Positions 1 through 6,788 of a stretch of DNA of 10,023 nt are shown piece by piece. The notes below the pieces were generated by a model, which was not told the origin of the DNA, made no database searches, and worked only from the letters and a program-made list of their open reading frames with translations. Position 1 is the stretch's first letter; each line of letters opens with the position of its first letter. The stretch spans positions 19,677 through 29,699 of the forward strand of contig DEHT01000006.1 of the NCBI GenBank assembly GCA_002352045.1, given 5' to 3'. The DNA is from Chitinophagaceae bacterium UBA2793. GTDB lineage: Bacteria > Bacteroidota > Bacteroidia > Chitinophagales > Chitinophagaceae. Position numbers and translations under genes: made by a program.

Positions 1-34
1 AAAGAAAAATTATTAATCTATCAGTTTATTAAAT

Positions 35-1165
35 ATGAATTTATTCGACGTTTATCCTTTGCAGGATGTAACTATAGTGAGAGCCGAAGGCTCATCAGTT
101 TGGGACGATAAAGGCTGTGAGTACCTCGATTTGTATGGCGGGCATGCTGTAATTAGCATTGGTCATACCAATCCACATTGGGTAAAAAGAATAGAAGAAC
201 AATTACATAAAATATCTTTTTATTCCAACTCTATTAAAATTCCAATACAAAATGAATTAGCCAAAAAATTAGGCAAGGTTTCGGGTAAAGAAGATTATCA
301 ATTGTTCCTTTGTAACTCCGGTGCCGAAGCTAATGAGAATGCATTGAAACTGGCATCTTTTTATAATAGCAGAAAAAAAGTTATTGCTTTTAAAAAATCT
401 TTTCATGGTCGCACTTCTTTGGCGGTAGCGGCAACCGATAATCCAAACATTGTAGCACCGGTAAACGAAACCAACAATATTTTATTTCTTCCACTTAATG
501 ACGACTTTGCGTTGAAAGGAGCTTTCAACAACCATCTTATTTCATCTGTAATAATTGAAGGCATTCAGGGCGTTGGCGGAATTAATGAAGCTACACCCGA
601 ATTTTTAAGAACCATTCGTACACTTTGCGATGAACACAATGCAGTGTTTATTGCCGATTCAGTTCAATGTGGTTATGGAAGAACCGGCCAATTTTATGCT
701 CACGACATTGCAGGCGTTAATGCCGATATTTATACCATGGCAAAAGGCATGGGAAATGGATTTCCGGTGGCAGCCATTTCTATTGCTCCAAAGTTTACGG
801 CTAAGCATTTTATGCTGGGCACTACATTTGGCGGTAATCATTTGGCTTGTTCGGCAGCTTTGGCTGTGTTGGAAGTAATGGAAGAACAACAATTGATGCA
901 AAATGCTAAATCAATAGGCGCCTATTTAATTTCGGAACTAAAAAATATACCCGGAATTATAGCCGTTCGTGGTCGTGGATTGATGATAGGCATTGAATTG
1001 CCGGAAGATAAAAAGGAAGTGAAAAAAAATCTTTTGACCAGGCATAGCATTTTCACCGGTGAAGCAAAACCAAATGTAATAAGGCTTTTGCCGGCATTGA
1101 ACATAGGTAAAACGGAGGCAGATAAATTTTTGTCGGCTTTAAAAGCAGAAATGCTGAAGGATTAA
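35..1165 (+). CDS. argD: Acetylornithine/succinylornithine aminotransferase (class III, PLP)
   Basis: Cytosolic PLP enzyme that converts N-acyl-glutamate semialdehyde plus glutamate to N-acyl-ornithine and 2-oxoglutarate. The 376-residue protein is full length for the family. Visible motifs are GGHAVISIGH (35-44), the phosphate-binding NSGAEANE (94-101), FHGRT (123-127), EGIQGVGG (175-182), the PLP lysine K237 in TMAKGMGNGFP, TTFGGNHLACS (263-273) and RGRGLMIGIE (312-321). D208, the expected pyridine-nitrogen partner, is present, but the following residue is Ser209 where the family has Glu or Asp (see findings). The ATG start is chosen because MNLFDVYPL matches the N-terminus of Bacteroides ArgD as I recall it. 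It is the first gene of the arginine cluster seen here, 43 bases before argF'. That gap is A/T-rich and has no G+C stem, so cotranscription is likely. In this context the substrate is probably the succinylated form (inference). Confidence 0.95.
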   Translation: MNLFDVYPLQDVTIVRAEGSSVWDDKGCEYLDLYGGHAVISIGHTNPHWVKRIEEQLHKISFYSNSIKIPIQNELAKKLGKVSGKEDYQLFLCNSGAEANENALKLASFYNSRKKVIAFKKSFHGRTSLAVAATDNPNIVAPVNETNNILFLPLNDDFALKGAFNNHLISSVIIEGIQGVGGINEATPEFLRTIRTLCDEHNAVFIADSVQCGYGRTGQFYAHDIAGVNADIYTMAKGMGNGFPVAAISIAPKFTAKHFMLGTTFGGNHLACSAALAVLEVMEEQQLMQNAKSIGAYLISELKNIPGIIAVRGRGLMIGIELPEDKKEVKKNLLTRHSIFTGEAKPNVIRLLPALNIGKTEADKFLSALKAEMLKD

Positions 1166-1208
1166 TTCTTAAATACAAAAAAATTATTTTTTAAAATTAG
1201 CATAAAAA

Positions 1209-2180
1209 TTGAAACAATTTATTTCTGTAGATGATGTACAAAGCATCCATTCATTGGTAACTCAGGCATTGGCATATAAGGCAAATCCCTTAAAGGATGC
1301 CGGTTTGGGGAATGGGAAAAAAATAGGCCTGTTGTTTTTAAATCCAAGTTTGCGTACAAGAGTTAGTACACAAGTAGCTGCAAAAAATCTTGGATTGGAA
1401 ACCATTGTGTTTAACATAGATAAAGAAGGCTGGGTACTGGAGTTTGAAGAGGGAGCGGTAATGAATGGTTCTACGGTTGAGCATATTAAAGATGCGGCCC
1501 CGGCGCTGGGTAGTTATTTTGATATATTGTGTTTACGCAGCTTTCCATCTTTACAATCGAAGGAAGATGATTATGCCGAAACCATTATTCAGCAGTTTAT
1601 AAAGTATGCGGGTGTGCCTGTAGTAAGCTTAGAGAGCGCTACTTTGCATCCATTGCAATCGCTTACAGATATAGTAACTATCAGTGAAGTGTTGAAAAGT
1701 TCTCAAACGAATGCAACTAAAAAACCAAAAGTGGTTTTAACCTGGGCGCCCCACATCAAAGCGCTACCTCAGTGTGTAGCCAATTCTTTTGCAGAATGGA
1801 TGAATGCCTGGGGTGAAGCTGAGTTTGTAATTACACATCCCGAAGGATATGAACTGGATGAAAAATTTTCAAAGGGCGCAACTATTCTGCATCAGCAAAG
1901 TGAAGCTTTAAAAGATGCAGATTTTATTTACGTAAAAAACTGGAGTGCATATAATGATTATGGCTCCATGCCGGCAGTGAATGGAGATTGGATGTTGACC
2001 AATGAAAGATTGCAGCAAACAAATAATGCAAAAGTGATGCATTGCTTACCTGTAAGAAGAAATGTAGAATTGAGTGATGATATTTTAGATGGTGAAAACA
2101 GCATTGTAACACAGCAGGCAGGTAATAGGGTGTGGGCTGCACAAGCCGTAATTGCAACAATTTTGAATTCTAACAGCTAA
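1209..2180 (+). CDS. argF': N-succinylornithine carbamoyltransferase (argF' family)
   Basis: Transfers the carbamoyl group of carbamoyl phosphate to N-acyl-L-ornithine to give N-acyl-citrulline. It replaces ordinary ornithine carbamoyltransferase in Bacteroidota. The 323-residue protein carries the carbamoyl-phosphate loop SLRT (47-50), HPLQ (147-150) and HCLPVRRN (278-285). It aligns along its length with Bacteroides fragilis succinylornithine transcarbamylase as I recall it. The residue that separates succinyl- from acetyl-ornithine enzymes (Pro90 in B. fragilis, Glu92 in Xanthomonas) is Val90 here, in MNGSTVEH, which favours the succinyl substrate. The start is TTG: an in-frame TAA lies at 1203-1205, the next in-frame ATG falls far inside the conserved fold, and TTG gives MKQF, the family N-terminus. 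The last codons and the stop lie within a heptanucleotide repeat. Succinyl specificity is inferred; acetylornithine activity is the alternative. Confidence 0.93.
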   Translation: MKQFISVDDVQSIHSLVTQALAYKANPLKDAGLGNGKKIGLLFLNPSLRTRVSTQVAAKNLGLETIVFNIDKEGWVLEFEEGAVMNGSTVEHIKDAAPALGSYFDILCLRSFPSLQSKEDDYAETIIQQFIKYAGVPVVSLESATLHPLQSLTDIVTISEVLKSSQTNATKKPKVVLTWAPHIKALPQCVANSFAEWMNAWGEAEFVITHPEGYELDEKFSKGATILHQQSEALKDADFIYVKNWSAYNDYGSMPAVNGDWMLTNERLQQTNNAKVMHCLPVRRNVELSDDILDGENSIVTQQAGNRVWAAQAVIATILNSNS

Positions 2181-2197
2181 CGGCTATCAGCCAACAG
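2170..2197. repeat. Four tandem copies of a degenerate 7-bp unit
   Basis: Reading in steps of seven from 2170 gives CTAACAG, CTAACGG, CTATCAG and CCAACAG, with consensus CTAACAG. Each later copy differs from the consensus at one position. The array overlaps the argF' 3' end: the codons for the final Asn-Ser and the TAA stop are inside copies one and two, and copies three and four fill most of the 27-base gap before argB. Its origin is not known to me. Short heptameric tracts of this style occur between genes in some Bacteroidota genomes, but that is memory and has not been checked. Confidence 0.8.
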
Positions 2198-2207
2198 TTT
2201 TACCCGA

Positions 2208-2990
2208 ATGAATAAACTATACATTATAAAAATTGGCGGCAATATTATTGATGATGAAAATAAATTATCATCATTCCTTGACAAGTTTGCACAAATTGAG
2301 GGGGCGAAAATATTGGTGCATGGTGGTGGCAAGTTGGCTACAAAAGTTGCTGAAGCTATGGGTGTACCGCAGCAAATGATGGATGGCAGAAGAATTACCG
2401 ATGCAGAAACCCTTAAGATTGTAACGATGGTGTATGCAGGTGCTATTAATAAAAATATTGTGGCTTCGTTACAGTCAAAAAATGTAAATGCACTTGGACT
2501 ATCGGGTGCCGATGCCAATGTGATTTTAGCACATAAAAGAGTTCACCCAACCATTGATTATGGCTTTGCTGGTGATATAGATAAAGTTAATAGTAGTTTC
2601 ATTGATTTACTTTTAAACCAGGGCATAAGCCTTGTATTTGCTCCAATTACTTTTGATGGTAAACAAACTCTTTTAAATACCAATGCCGATACGGTGGCAC
2701 AGGAATTGGCAAAAGCAATGAGCAGCCATTACCATGTTTCATTAATTTATTGCTTTGAAAAAAACGGAGTATTATTAGATGCAACCGATGACGATTCGGT
2801 AATTAACCATGTTGACGAAGCAGCGTTTGCCGAAATGAAAGAAAAAGGAGCAGTATCTGCCGGTATGATTCCAAAATTGCAAAATGCTTTTGCTGCGTTG
2901 GATGCCGGTGTTCAATCAGTAGTAATTGGTCATGCAGATAATTTGCCACAGTTGGTAAATCAACAAGGAGGCACATTCATAAAAAAATGA
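2208..2990 (+). CDS. argB: N-acetylglutamate kinase (possibly N-succinylglutamate kinase)
   Basis: Amino-acid kinase fold enzyme that phosphorylates the gamma-carboxyl of N-acyl-L-glutamate with ATP, the second step of arginine synthesis. The 260 residues show the N-terminal phosphate-binding KIGGN (8-12), HGGGK (38-42), the substrate-contact region DGRRITDAETLK (59-70), ALGLSGADAN (95-104), LLNTNAD (155-161) and SAGMIPKL (217-224) with the conserved lysine K223. The protein begins almost directly at the first beta strand. It therefore lacks the extra N-terminal helix found in arginine-inhibited hexameric kinases and resembles the short E. coli type, so feedback inhibition by arginine at this step is unlikely (inference). 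If ArgF' is succinyl-specific, the substrate here would be N-succinylglutamate. The stop overlaps the argE start by four bases (ATGA, 2987-2990), which indicates translational coupling. Confidence 0.94.
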   Translation: MNKLYIIKIGGNIIDDENKLSSFLDKFAQIEGAKILVHGGGKLATKVAEAMGVPQQMMDGRRITDAETLKIVTMVYAGAINKNIVASLQSKNVNALGLSGADANVILAHKRVHPTIDYGFAGDIDKVNSSFIDLLLNQGISLVFAPITFDGKQTLLNTNADTVAQELAKAMSSHYHVSLIYCFEKNGVLLDATDDDSVINHVDEAAFAEMKEKGAVSAGMIPKLQNAFAALDAGVQSVVIGHADNLPQLVNQQGGTFIKK

Positions 2991-4120
2991 TAAGCAGTTT
3001 AGAAATATTAAGCAACGATGCGCTGCAATTATTACAATCTTTAATTGCCATTCCTTCTTTGAGCAAAAATGAAGATGGCACAGCAAATTGTATTGCAGCG
3101 TTTCTTGATAAAAAGAATATTCAATTTATACGCCAGGGGAATAATGTGTGGGCAATTAATAAAAATTTCGATACTAGTAAACCAGGGATCCTTCTCAATT
3201 CGCACCACGATACGGTTGCACCCAATTCAAAATATATTCGCAATCCTTTTTTGCCCCAAATTGAGGATGGTAAATTATACGGGCTGGGCAGTACCGATGC
3301 AGGAGCTTCCTTAGTTTGTTTAATTGCCGCCTTTATTTATTTCTATCAAAAGCAAGGCTTGCCTTACAATATAATTTTGGCCGCATCGGCCGAGGAAGAA
3401 ATAAGTGGCAAAGATGGAATAGAAAGTTTGTTTGCAATACCCGAATTTAAAAATTGGTTTGCTCACAAAAATAGTTTTGCCATAGTAGGCGAACCTACCG
3501 AATTGCATTTGGCCATTGCCGAAAAAGGATTGCTGGTATTGGACTGTACTGCCGAAGGCAAAGCAGGCCATGCTGCAAGAAATGAAGGCGACAATGCCAT
3601 TTACAAAGCCATGCAGGCAATGGAATGGTTTAAAAACTATCGGTTTCCAAAAATTTCTAAAACACTTGGCGAAGTAAAAATGACCGTTACTTCAATTGAA
3701 ACCGAAAACAAGGCACACAATGTAGTGCCTGCTACCTGCAAGTTTGTGGTGGATATAAGGGTAACAGATGTTTATACACATGAAGAAATTTTGCAAATAA
3801 TTCAAGCAAATGTTGATGTAGAAGTTTGTGCAAGGAGCACCAGGCTTCGTTCTTCTTTTATTCCGGTAGAACATCCAATAGTTCAAGCCGGGCTTGCATT
3901 GGGAAAAACCACTTATGGTTCGCCCACTGCATCGGACCAGGCATTGATTCCTTTGCCCGGTTTAAAATGCGGCCCGGGTTTTAGTGGCCAAAGCCATAGT
4001 GCCGATGAATTTATATCTGTACATTGGATAGATGATGCCATCACATTTTACATTAACTGGCTCAATTTATTTTTTCAAAATAAAAATGAAGTGCTGAACA
4101 ATAACAACATCCAACAATAA
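2987..4120 (+). CDS. argE: M20-family N-acyl-citrulline/ornithine deacylase
   Basis: Di-zinc amidohydrolase of the M20 peptidase family (ArgE/DapE/ACY1 group). The 377-residue protein has the full metal site: H73 and D75 in SHHDTV, bridging D104 in GLGSTDAG, the acidic triplet E136-E138 in SAEEEIS (E137 the probable general base and E138 a ligand), E169 in VGEPT and H337 in GQSHSADE. The lid/dimerisation domain occupies about residues 175-290, beginning near the GKAGHAARNEGDNAI segment. Carbamoylation comes before deacylation in argF' pathways, so the likely substrate is N-succinyl- or N-acetyl-citrulline rather than acetylornithine; this is inferred from the neighbouring gene. The C-terminal tail is Asn/Gln-rich and looks disordered. 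The gene overlaps argB by four bases and ends 12 bases before argH. Confidence 0.88.
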   Translation: MISSLEILSNDALQLLQSLIAIPSLSKNEDGTANCIAAFLDKKNIQFIRQGNNVWAINKNFDTSKPGILLNSHHDTVAPNSKYIRNPFLPQIEDGKLYGLGSTDAGASLVCLIAAFIYFYQKQGLPYNIILAASAEEEISGKDGIESLFAIPEFKNWFAHKNSFAIVGEPTELHLAIAEKGLLVLDCTAEGKAGHAARNEGDNAIYKAMQAMEWFKNYRFPKISKTLGEVKMTVTSIETENKAHNVVPATCKFVVDIRVTDVYTHEEILQIIQANVDVEVCARSTRLRSSFIPVEHPIVQAGLALGKTTYGSPTASDQALIPLPGLKCGPGFSGQSHSADEFISVHWIDDAITFYINWLNLFFQNKNEVLNNNNIQQ

Positions 4121-4132
4121 AGAAATATACTT

Positions 4133-5464
4133 ATGAAGTTGTGGCAAAAAAATACGGTAACCAGTAAAGCGGTTGAAAATTTTACGGTGGGGAAAGACAG
4201 GGAGTTCGATCTTATGCTGGCGCCTTTTGATGTGTTGGGCAATATTGCCCATGCAAAAATGTTGGCCACTATTGGATTGCTTACACAGGAAGAGGCAAAT
4301 AATTTGTGCAAACAACTTTCTATCATTTATAAAAAAATAGAAACGGGCAATTTTACTATTGCAAACGAAATAGAAGATGTTCACTCGCAAATAGAATTTT
4401 TGCTTACCGAGCAACTCGGCGATACCGGTAAAAAAATTCATGCAGCACGCAGCAGGAACGACCAGGTGTTGTTGGATGTAAAACTTTTTCTTCGGCATCG
4501 GATAACTCAACTGGTACAACATATTCAGCAGTTTTTTATTTTACTTCAGCAAAAAAGTGAAACCTACAAAACATATTTGTTGCCCGGTTACACGCACCTG
4601 CAAATAGCAATGCCATCATCTTTTGGCCTTTGGTTTGGTGCTTATGCCGAAAGTTTGGTAGATGATGTGGAAACTTTACGCTCTGCCTACAATGTTTGTA
4701 ATAAAAATCCTTTGGGTAGTGCGGCGGGCTATGGATCTTCTTTTCCTATTAACAGAAGCCTTACCACTCAATTGCTGGGCTTCGATACTTTAAACTACAA
4801 TGTGGTATATGCACAAATGGGCAGAGGAAAGGCAGAGCGAATTGCAGCACAAGCCTTGGCCAATGTAGCCGATACACTTTCTAAAATGAGTATGGATGCC
4901 TGCTTATACTTAAATCAAAATTTTGATTTTATTTCTTTTCCTGCGGAACTCACAACCGGCAGCAGCATTATGCCTCATAAAAAAAATCCCGATGTATTTG
5001 AATTAATTCGTTCTTATGCTAATCGTATAAAAGCATTGCCCAACGAAATTACTTTGATGACCGGCAATCTACCAAGTGGCTACCATAGAGACCTGCAATT
5101 GCTCAAAGAAAATTTGTTTCCGGCTTTTGATATTTTACATCAATGTATGGATATGGCAAGCTTGATGTTCGAAAATATCCAAATTAAAAAAGATATATTG
5201 GCCGATGAAAAATACAAATACCTGTTTAGTGTGGAAGAAGTGAACAAATTGGTTTTGCAGGGAGTTCCTTTTAGAGATGCTTATAAGCAGGTAGCTGTGG
5301 CCATTGAGAGTAATCAGTTTCAACCAACAACCAATATTTCACACACACATGAAGGTTCTATTGGTAATCTTCAGAACGAGGCTATCGCCAATCGCATGAA
5401 AGAATTAATAGACGGATTTAACTTTGACAAAGTAGATGCAGCATTGAAAGCTTTAATACAGTAA
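4133..5464 (+). CDS. argH: Argininosuccinate lyase
   Basis: Splits argininosuccinate into arginine and fumarate, the final step of the pathway. It is a cytosolic homotetramer of the fumarase/aspartase superfamily, with active sites built from three subunits (family knowledge). The 443-residue protein shows EDVHSQIE (81-88), AARSRNDQV (104-112), LPGYTHLQIAMP (150-161) with the catalytic-region Thr153-His154, and the superfamily signature loop GSSIMPHKKNP (276-286) with its mobile serine. GYHRDLQ lies at 316-322. It starts with MKLWQK, like other family members (MKLW). The length is slightly below the roughly 460 residues common in proteobacteria, and no conserved block is missing. It is the last gene of the arginine run. 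No G+C-rich terminator hairpin follows, so read-through into dxr is possible. Confidence 0.95.
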   Translation: MKLWQKNTVTSKAVENFTVGKDREFDLMLAPFDVLGNIAHAKMLATIGLLTQEEANNLCKQLSIIYKKIETGNFTIANEIEDVHSQIEFLLTEQLGDTGKKIHAARSRNDQVLLDVKLFLRHRITQLVQHIQQFFILLQQKSETYKTYLLPGYTHLQIAMPSSFGLWFGAYAESLVDDVETLRSAYNVCNKNPLGSAAGYGSSFPINRSLTTQLLGFDTLNYNVVYAQMGRGKAERIAAQALANVADTLSKMSMDACLYLNQNFDFISFPAELTTGSSIMPHKKNPDVFELIRSYANRIKALPNEITLMTGNLPSGYHRDLQLLKENLFPAFDILHQCMDMASLMFENIQIKKDILADEKYKYLFSVEEVNKLVLQGVPFRDAYKQVAVAIESNQFQPTTNISHTHEGSIGNLQNEAIANRMKELIDGFNFDKVDAALKALIQ

Positions 5465-5484
5465 ATTGCCACACTTATTAATGG

Positions 5485-5513
5485 TTTGAATAATTTAAGA
5501 AGGTAAATATTTG
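5485..5513 (+). promoter_or_regulatory. Possible Bacteroidota-type promoter for dxr-rseP
   Basis: The Bacteroidota housekeeping promoter has TTTG near -33 and TAnnTTTG near -7. Here TTTG occurs at 5485-5488 and AATATTTG at 5506-5513, a match at five of the six defined -7 positions, with a 17-base spacer slightly shorter than usual. Transcription would begin near 5520 and leave a leader of about 75 bases before dxr. In A/T-rich DNA such matches are common, so this is a weak call supported mainly by its position between two functional units. Confidence 0.27.
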
Positions 5514-5539
5514 TAAAAATTGAATAATAAATTTTATAC

Positions 5540-5564
5540 CTGTACAATAAAATATTCAATACAG
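5540..5564. repeat. Imperfect A/T-rich inverted repeat in the dxr leader
   Basis: CTGTA (5540-5544) pairs with TACAG (5560-5564), and inside it AATA (5546-5549) pairs with TATT (5553-5556) around an AAA loop, leaving an unequal internal loop (C against CAA). There is no T-run after it, so it is not an intrinsic terminator. It lies between the candidate promoter and the dxr start, 31 bases before the ATG. It could be an operator or RNA hairpin, or chance in A/T-rich sequence. Confidence 0.35.
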
Positions 5565-5595
5565 CATTTATAAATTCAAAAAGTAAAAATTCAAT

Positions 5596-6762
5596 ATGGC
5601 AACAGCGCCCAAAAAACGCATTGCAATTTTTGGTTCCACCGGTTCTATTGGTACGCAGGCACTCGAAGTAATTCGGGAGCATCCAAATTTATTTGAGGTA
5701 GAGATACTCACTGCTCAAACCAATGATGCTTTATTGCTGAAACAAGCTTTGGAATTTAAGCCCAATGCAGTGGTTATTGGCGACGAAACAAAATACGAAT
5801 CTGTAAAAACAGCCCTGGCCGGCACCGATGTAAAAGTATTTGCCGGTGAACAATCCTTAGAAGAAGTTGCCAACTTTGATACTTACGATATAATGCTGGC
5901 GGCCATTGTAGGTTTTGCCGGGTTGAAGCCAACGCTAAAGGCAGTGCAAAAAGGTAAGCTGATTGCATTGGCCAATAAAGAAACCCTGGTAGTAGCAGGC
6001 GACATCGTAATGCAGCAGGCGCTTGAAAACAGGGCTCCCGTAATTCCGGTTGACAGTGAACATTCTGCCATTTTTCAATGTTTAGTGGGTGAAGCAAGAA
6101 ATCCTATTGAAAAAATAATTCTCACTGCAAGTGGTGGTCCTTTTTTGGGTAAAAAGCCAAATTTTTTGGTGAATGTAAAAAGAGATCATGCGCTGCAACA
6201 TCCCAACTGGAGTATGGGTGCAAAAATTAGTATTGACTCTGCAACCCTTATGAACAAAGGCCTGGAGATGATTGAAGCCAAATGGATGTTTAATCTAAAG
6301 CCGGAGCAAGTGGAAGTAGTGGTGCATCCTCAAAGTATTATTCATAGCATGGTGCAGTTTGAAGATGGAAGCGTAAAAGCCCAAATGGGCTTGCCCGATA
6401 TGAAATTGCCCATTCAATATGCACTGGGTTTTCCCAACCGATTAAAAAATGAATTTCCCCGGTTGAACTTTAGAAAATATCCTTCGCTCAGTTTTGAAGA
6501 ACCCGATTTAAAAACATTCAGAAACCTGGGCCTTGCCATTGAGGCTATGAAAAAAGGAGGCAATATGCCCTGCATTTTAAATGCCGCCAACGAAGTAGCC
6601 GTATGGGCTTTCTTAAAAAACAGGATTGGATTTTTAGACATTACAGCCGTGGTAGAGAAAACCATGGAAAAAATTAACTTCATTCAAACACCTACGCTTG
6701 AAGAATATTTTGAAAGCGACGGCGAGGCCCGTAATTTTGCGGCTTCCATAATGAAATTTTAA
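5596..6762 (+). CDS. dxr: 1-deoxy-D-xylulose-5-phosphate reductoisomerase
   Basis: Converts DXP to 2-C-methyl-D-erythritol 4-phosphate with NADPH and a divalent metal, the first committed step of the MEP isoprenoid pathway. The 388-residue protein has the NADPH-binding GSTGSIG (13-19) and ALANKETL (125-132, with K128). The metal ligands are D153 and E155 in PVDSEHSAIF, with E224 as the third. Substrate-binding S179 lies in ASGGPF, and the flexible-loop H202-W205 in QHPNW. The SIDSATLMNKGLE block (212-224) contains S215, N220 and K221. The C-terminal helical domain is complete. The ATG start gives the usual short lead before the Rossmann strand. It sits 131 bases after argH, so it probably begins a new transcription unit, and 26 bases before rseP with no hairpin between, so the two are likely cotranscribed. 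Confidence 0.96.
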   Translation: MATAPKKRIAIFGSTGSIGTQALEVIREHPNLFEVEILTAQTNDALLLKQALEFKPNAVVIGDETKYESVKTALAGTDVKVFAGEQSLEEVANFDTYDIMLAAIVGFAGLKPTLKAVQKGKLIALANKETLVVAGDIVMQQALENRAPVIPVDSEHSAIFQCLVGEARNPIEKIILTASGGPFLGKKPNFLVNVKRDHALQHPNWSMGAKISIDSATLMNKGLEMIEAKWMFNLKPEQVEVVVHPQSIIHSMVQFEDGSVKAQMGLPDMKLPIQYALGFPNRLKNEFPRLNFRKYPSLSFEEPDLKTFRNLGLAIEAMKKGGNMPCILNAANEVAVWAFLKNRIGFLDITAVVEKTMEKINFIQTPTLEEYFESDGEARNFAASIMKF

Positions 6763-6788
6763 AATAAACTATTTAGAATAAACGTACA

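Noticed and set aside
1177..1196. A-run followed by T-run between argD and argF', possible terminator
   Set aside because: Pairing would be only A-T with no G+C in the stem, and it lies inside an arginine pathway run where read-through is expected.
2177..2518. 113-codon open frame on the minus strand opposite argB
   Set aside because: It mirrors the conserved argB coding sequence and has no motif or start context supporting a separate gene.
2965..2971. AAGGAGG, a perfect-looking Shine-Dalgarno before argE
   Set aside because: It is 15 bases from the argE ATG, too far for normal spacing, and it encodes part of the ArgB C-terminus. Other starts in the window lack such sites, as usual in Bacteroidota, and the ATGA overlap already explains coupling.
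4067..4522. 151-codon open frame on the minus strand across the argE-argH junction
   Set aside because: It lies antisense to two strongly conserved genes, its translation is rich in Cys, Phe and His with no recognisable motif, and it is best explained as a shadow of the A/T-rich coding strand.
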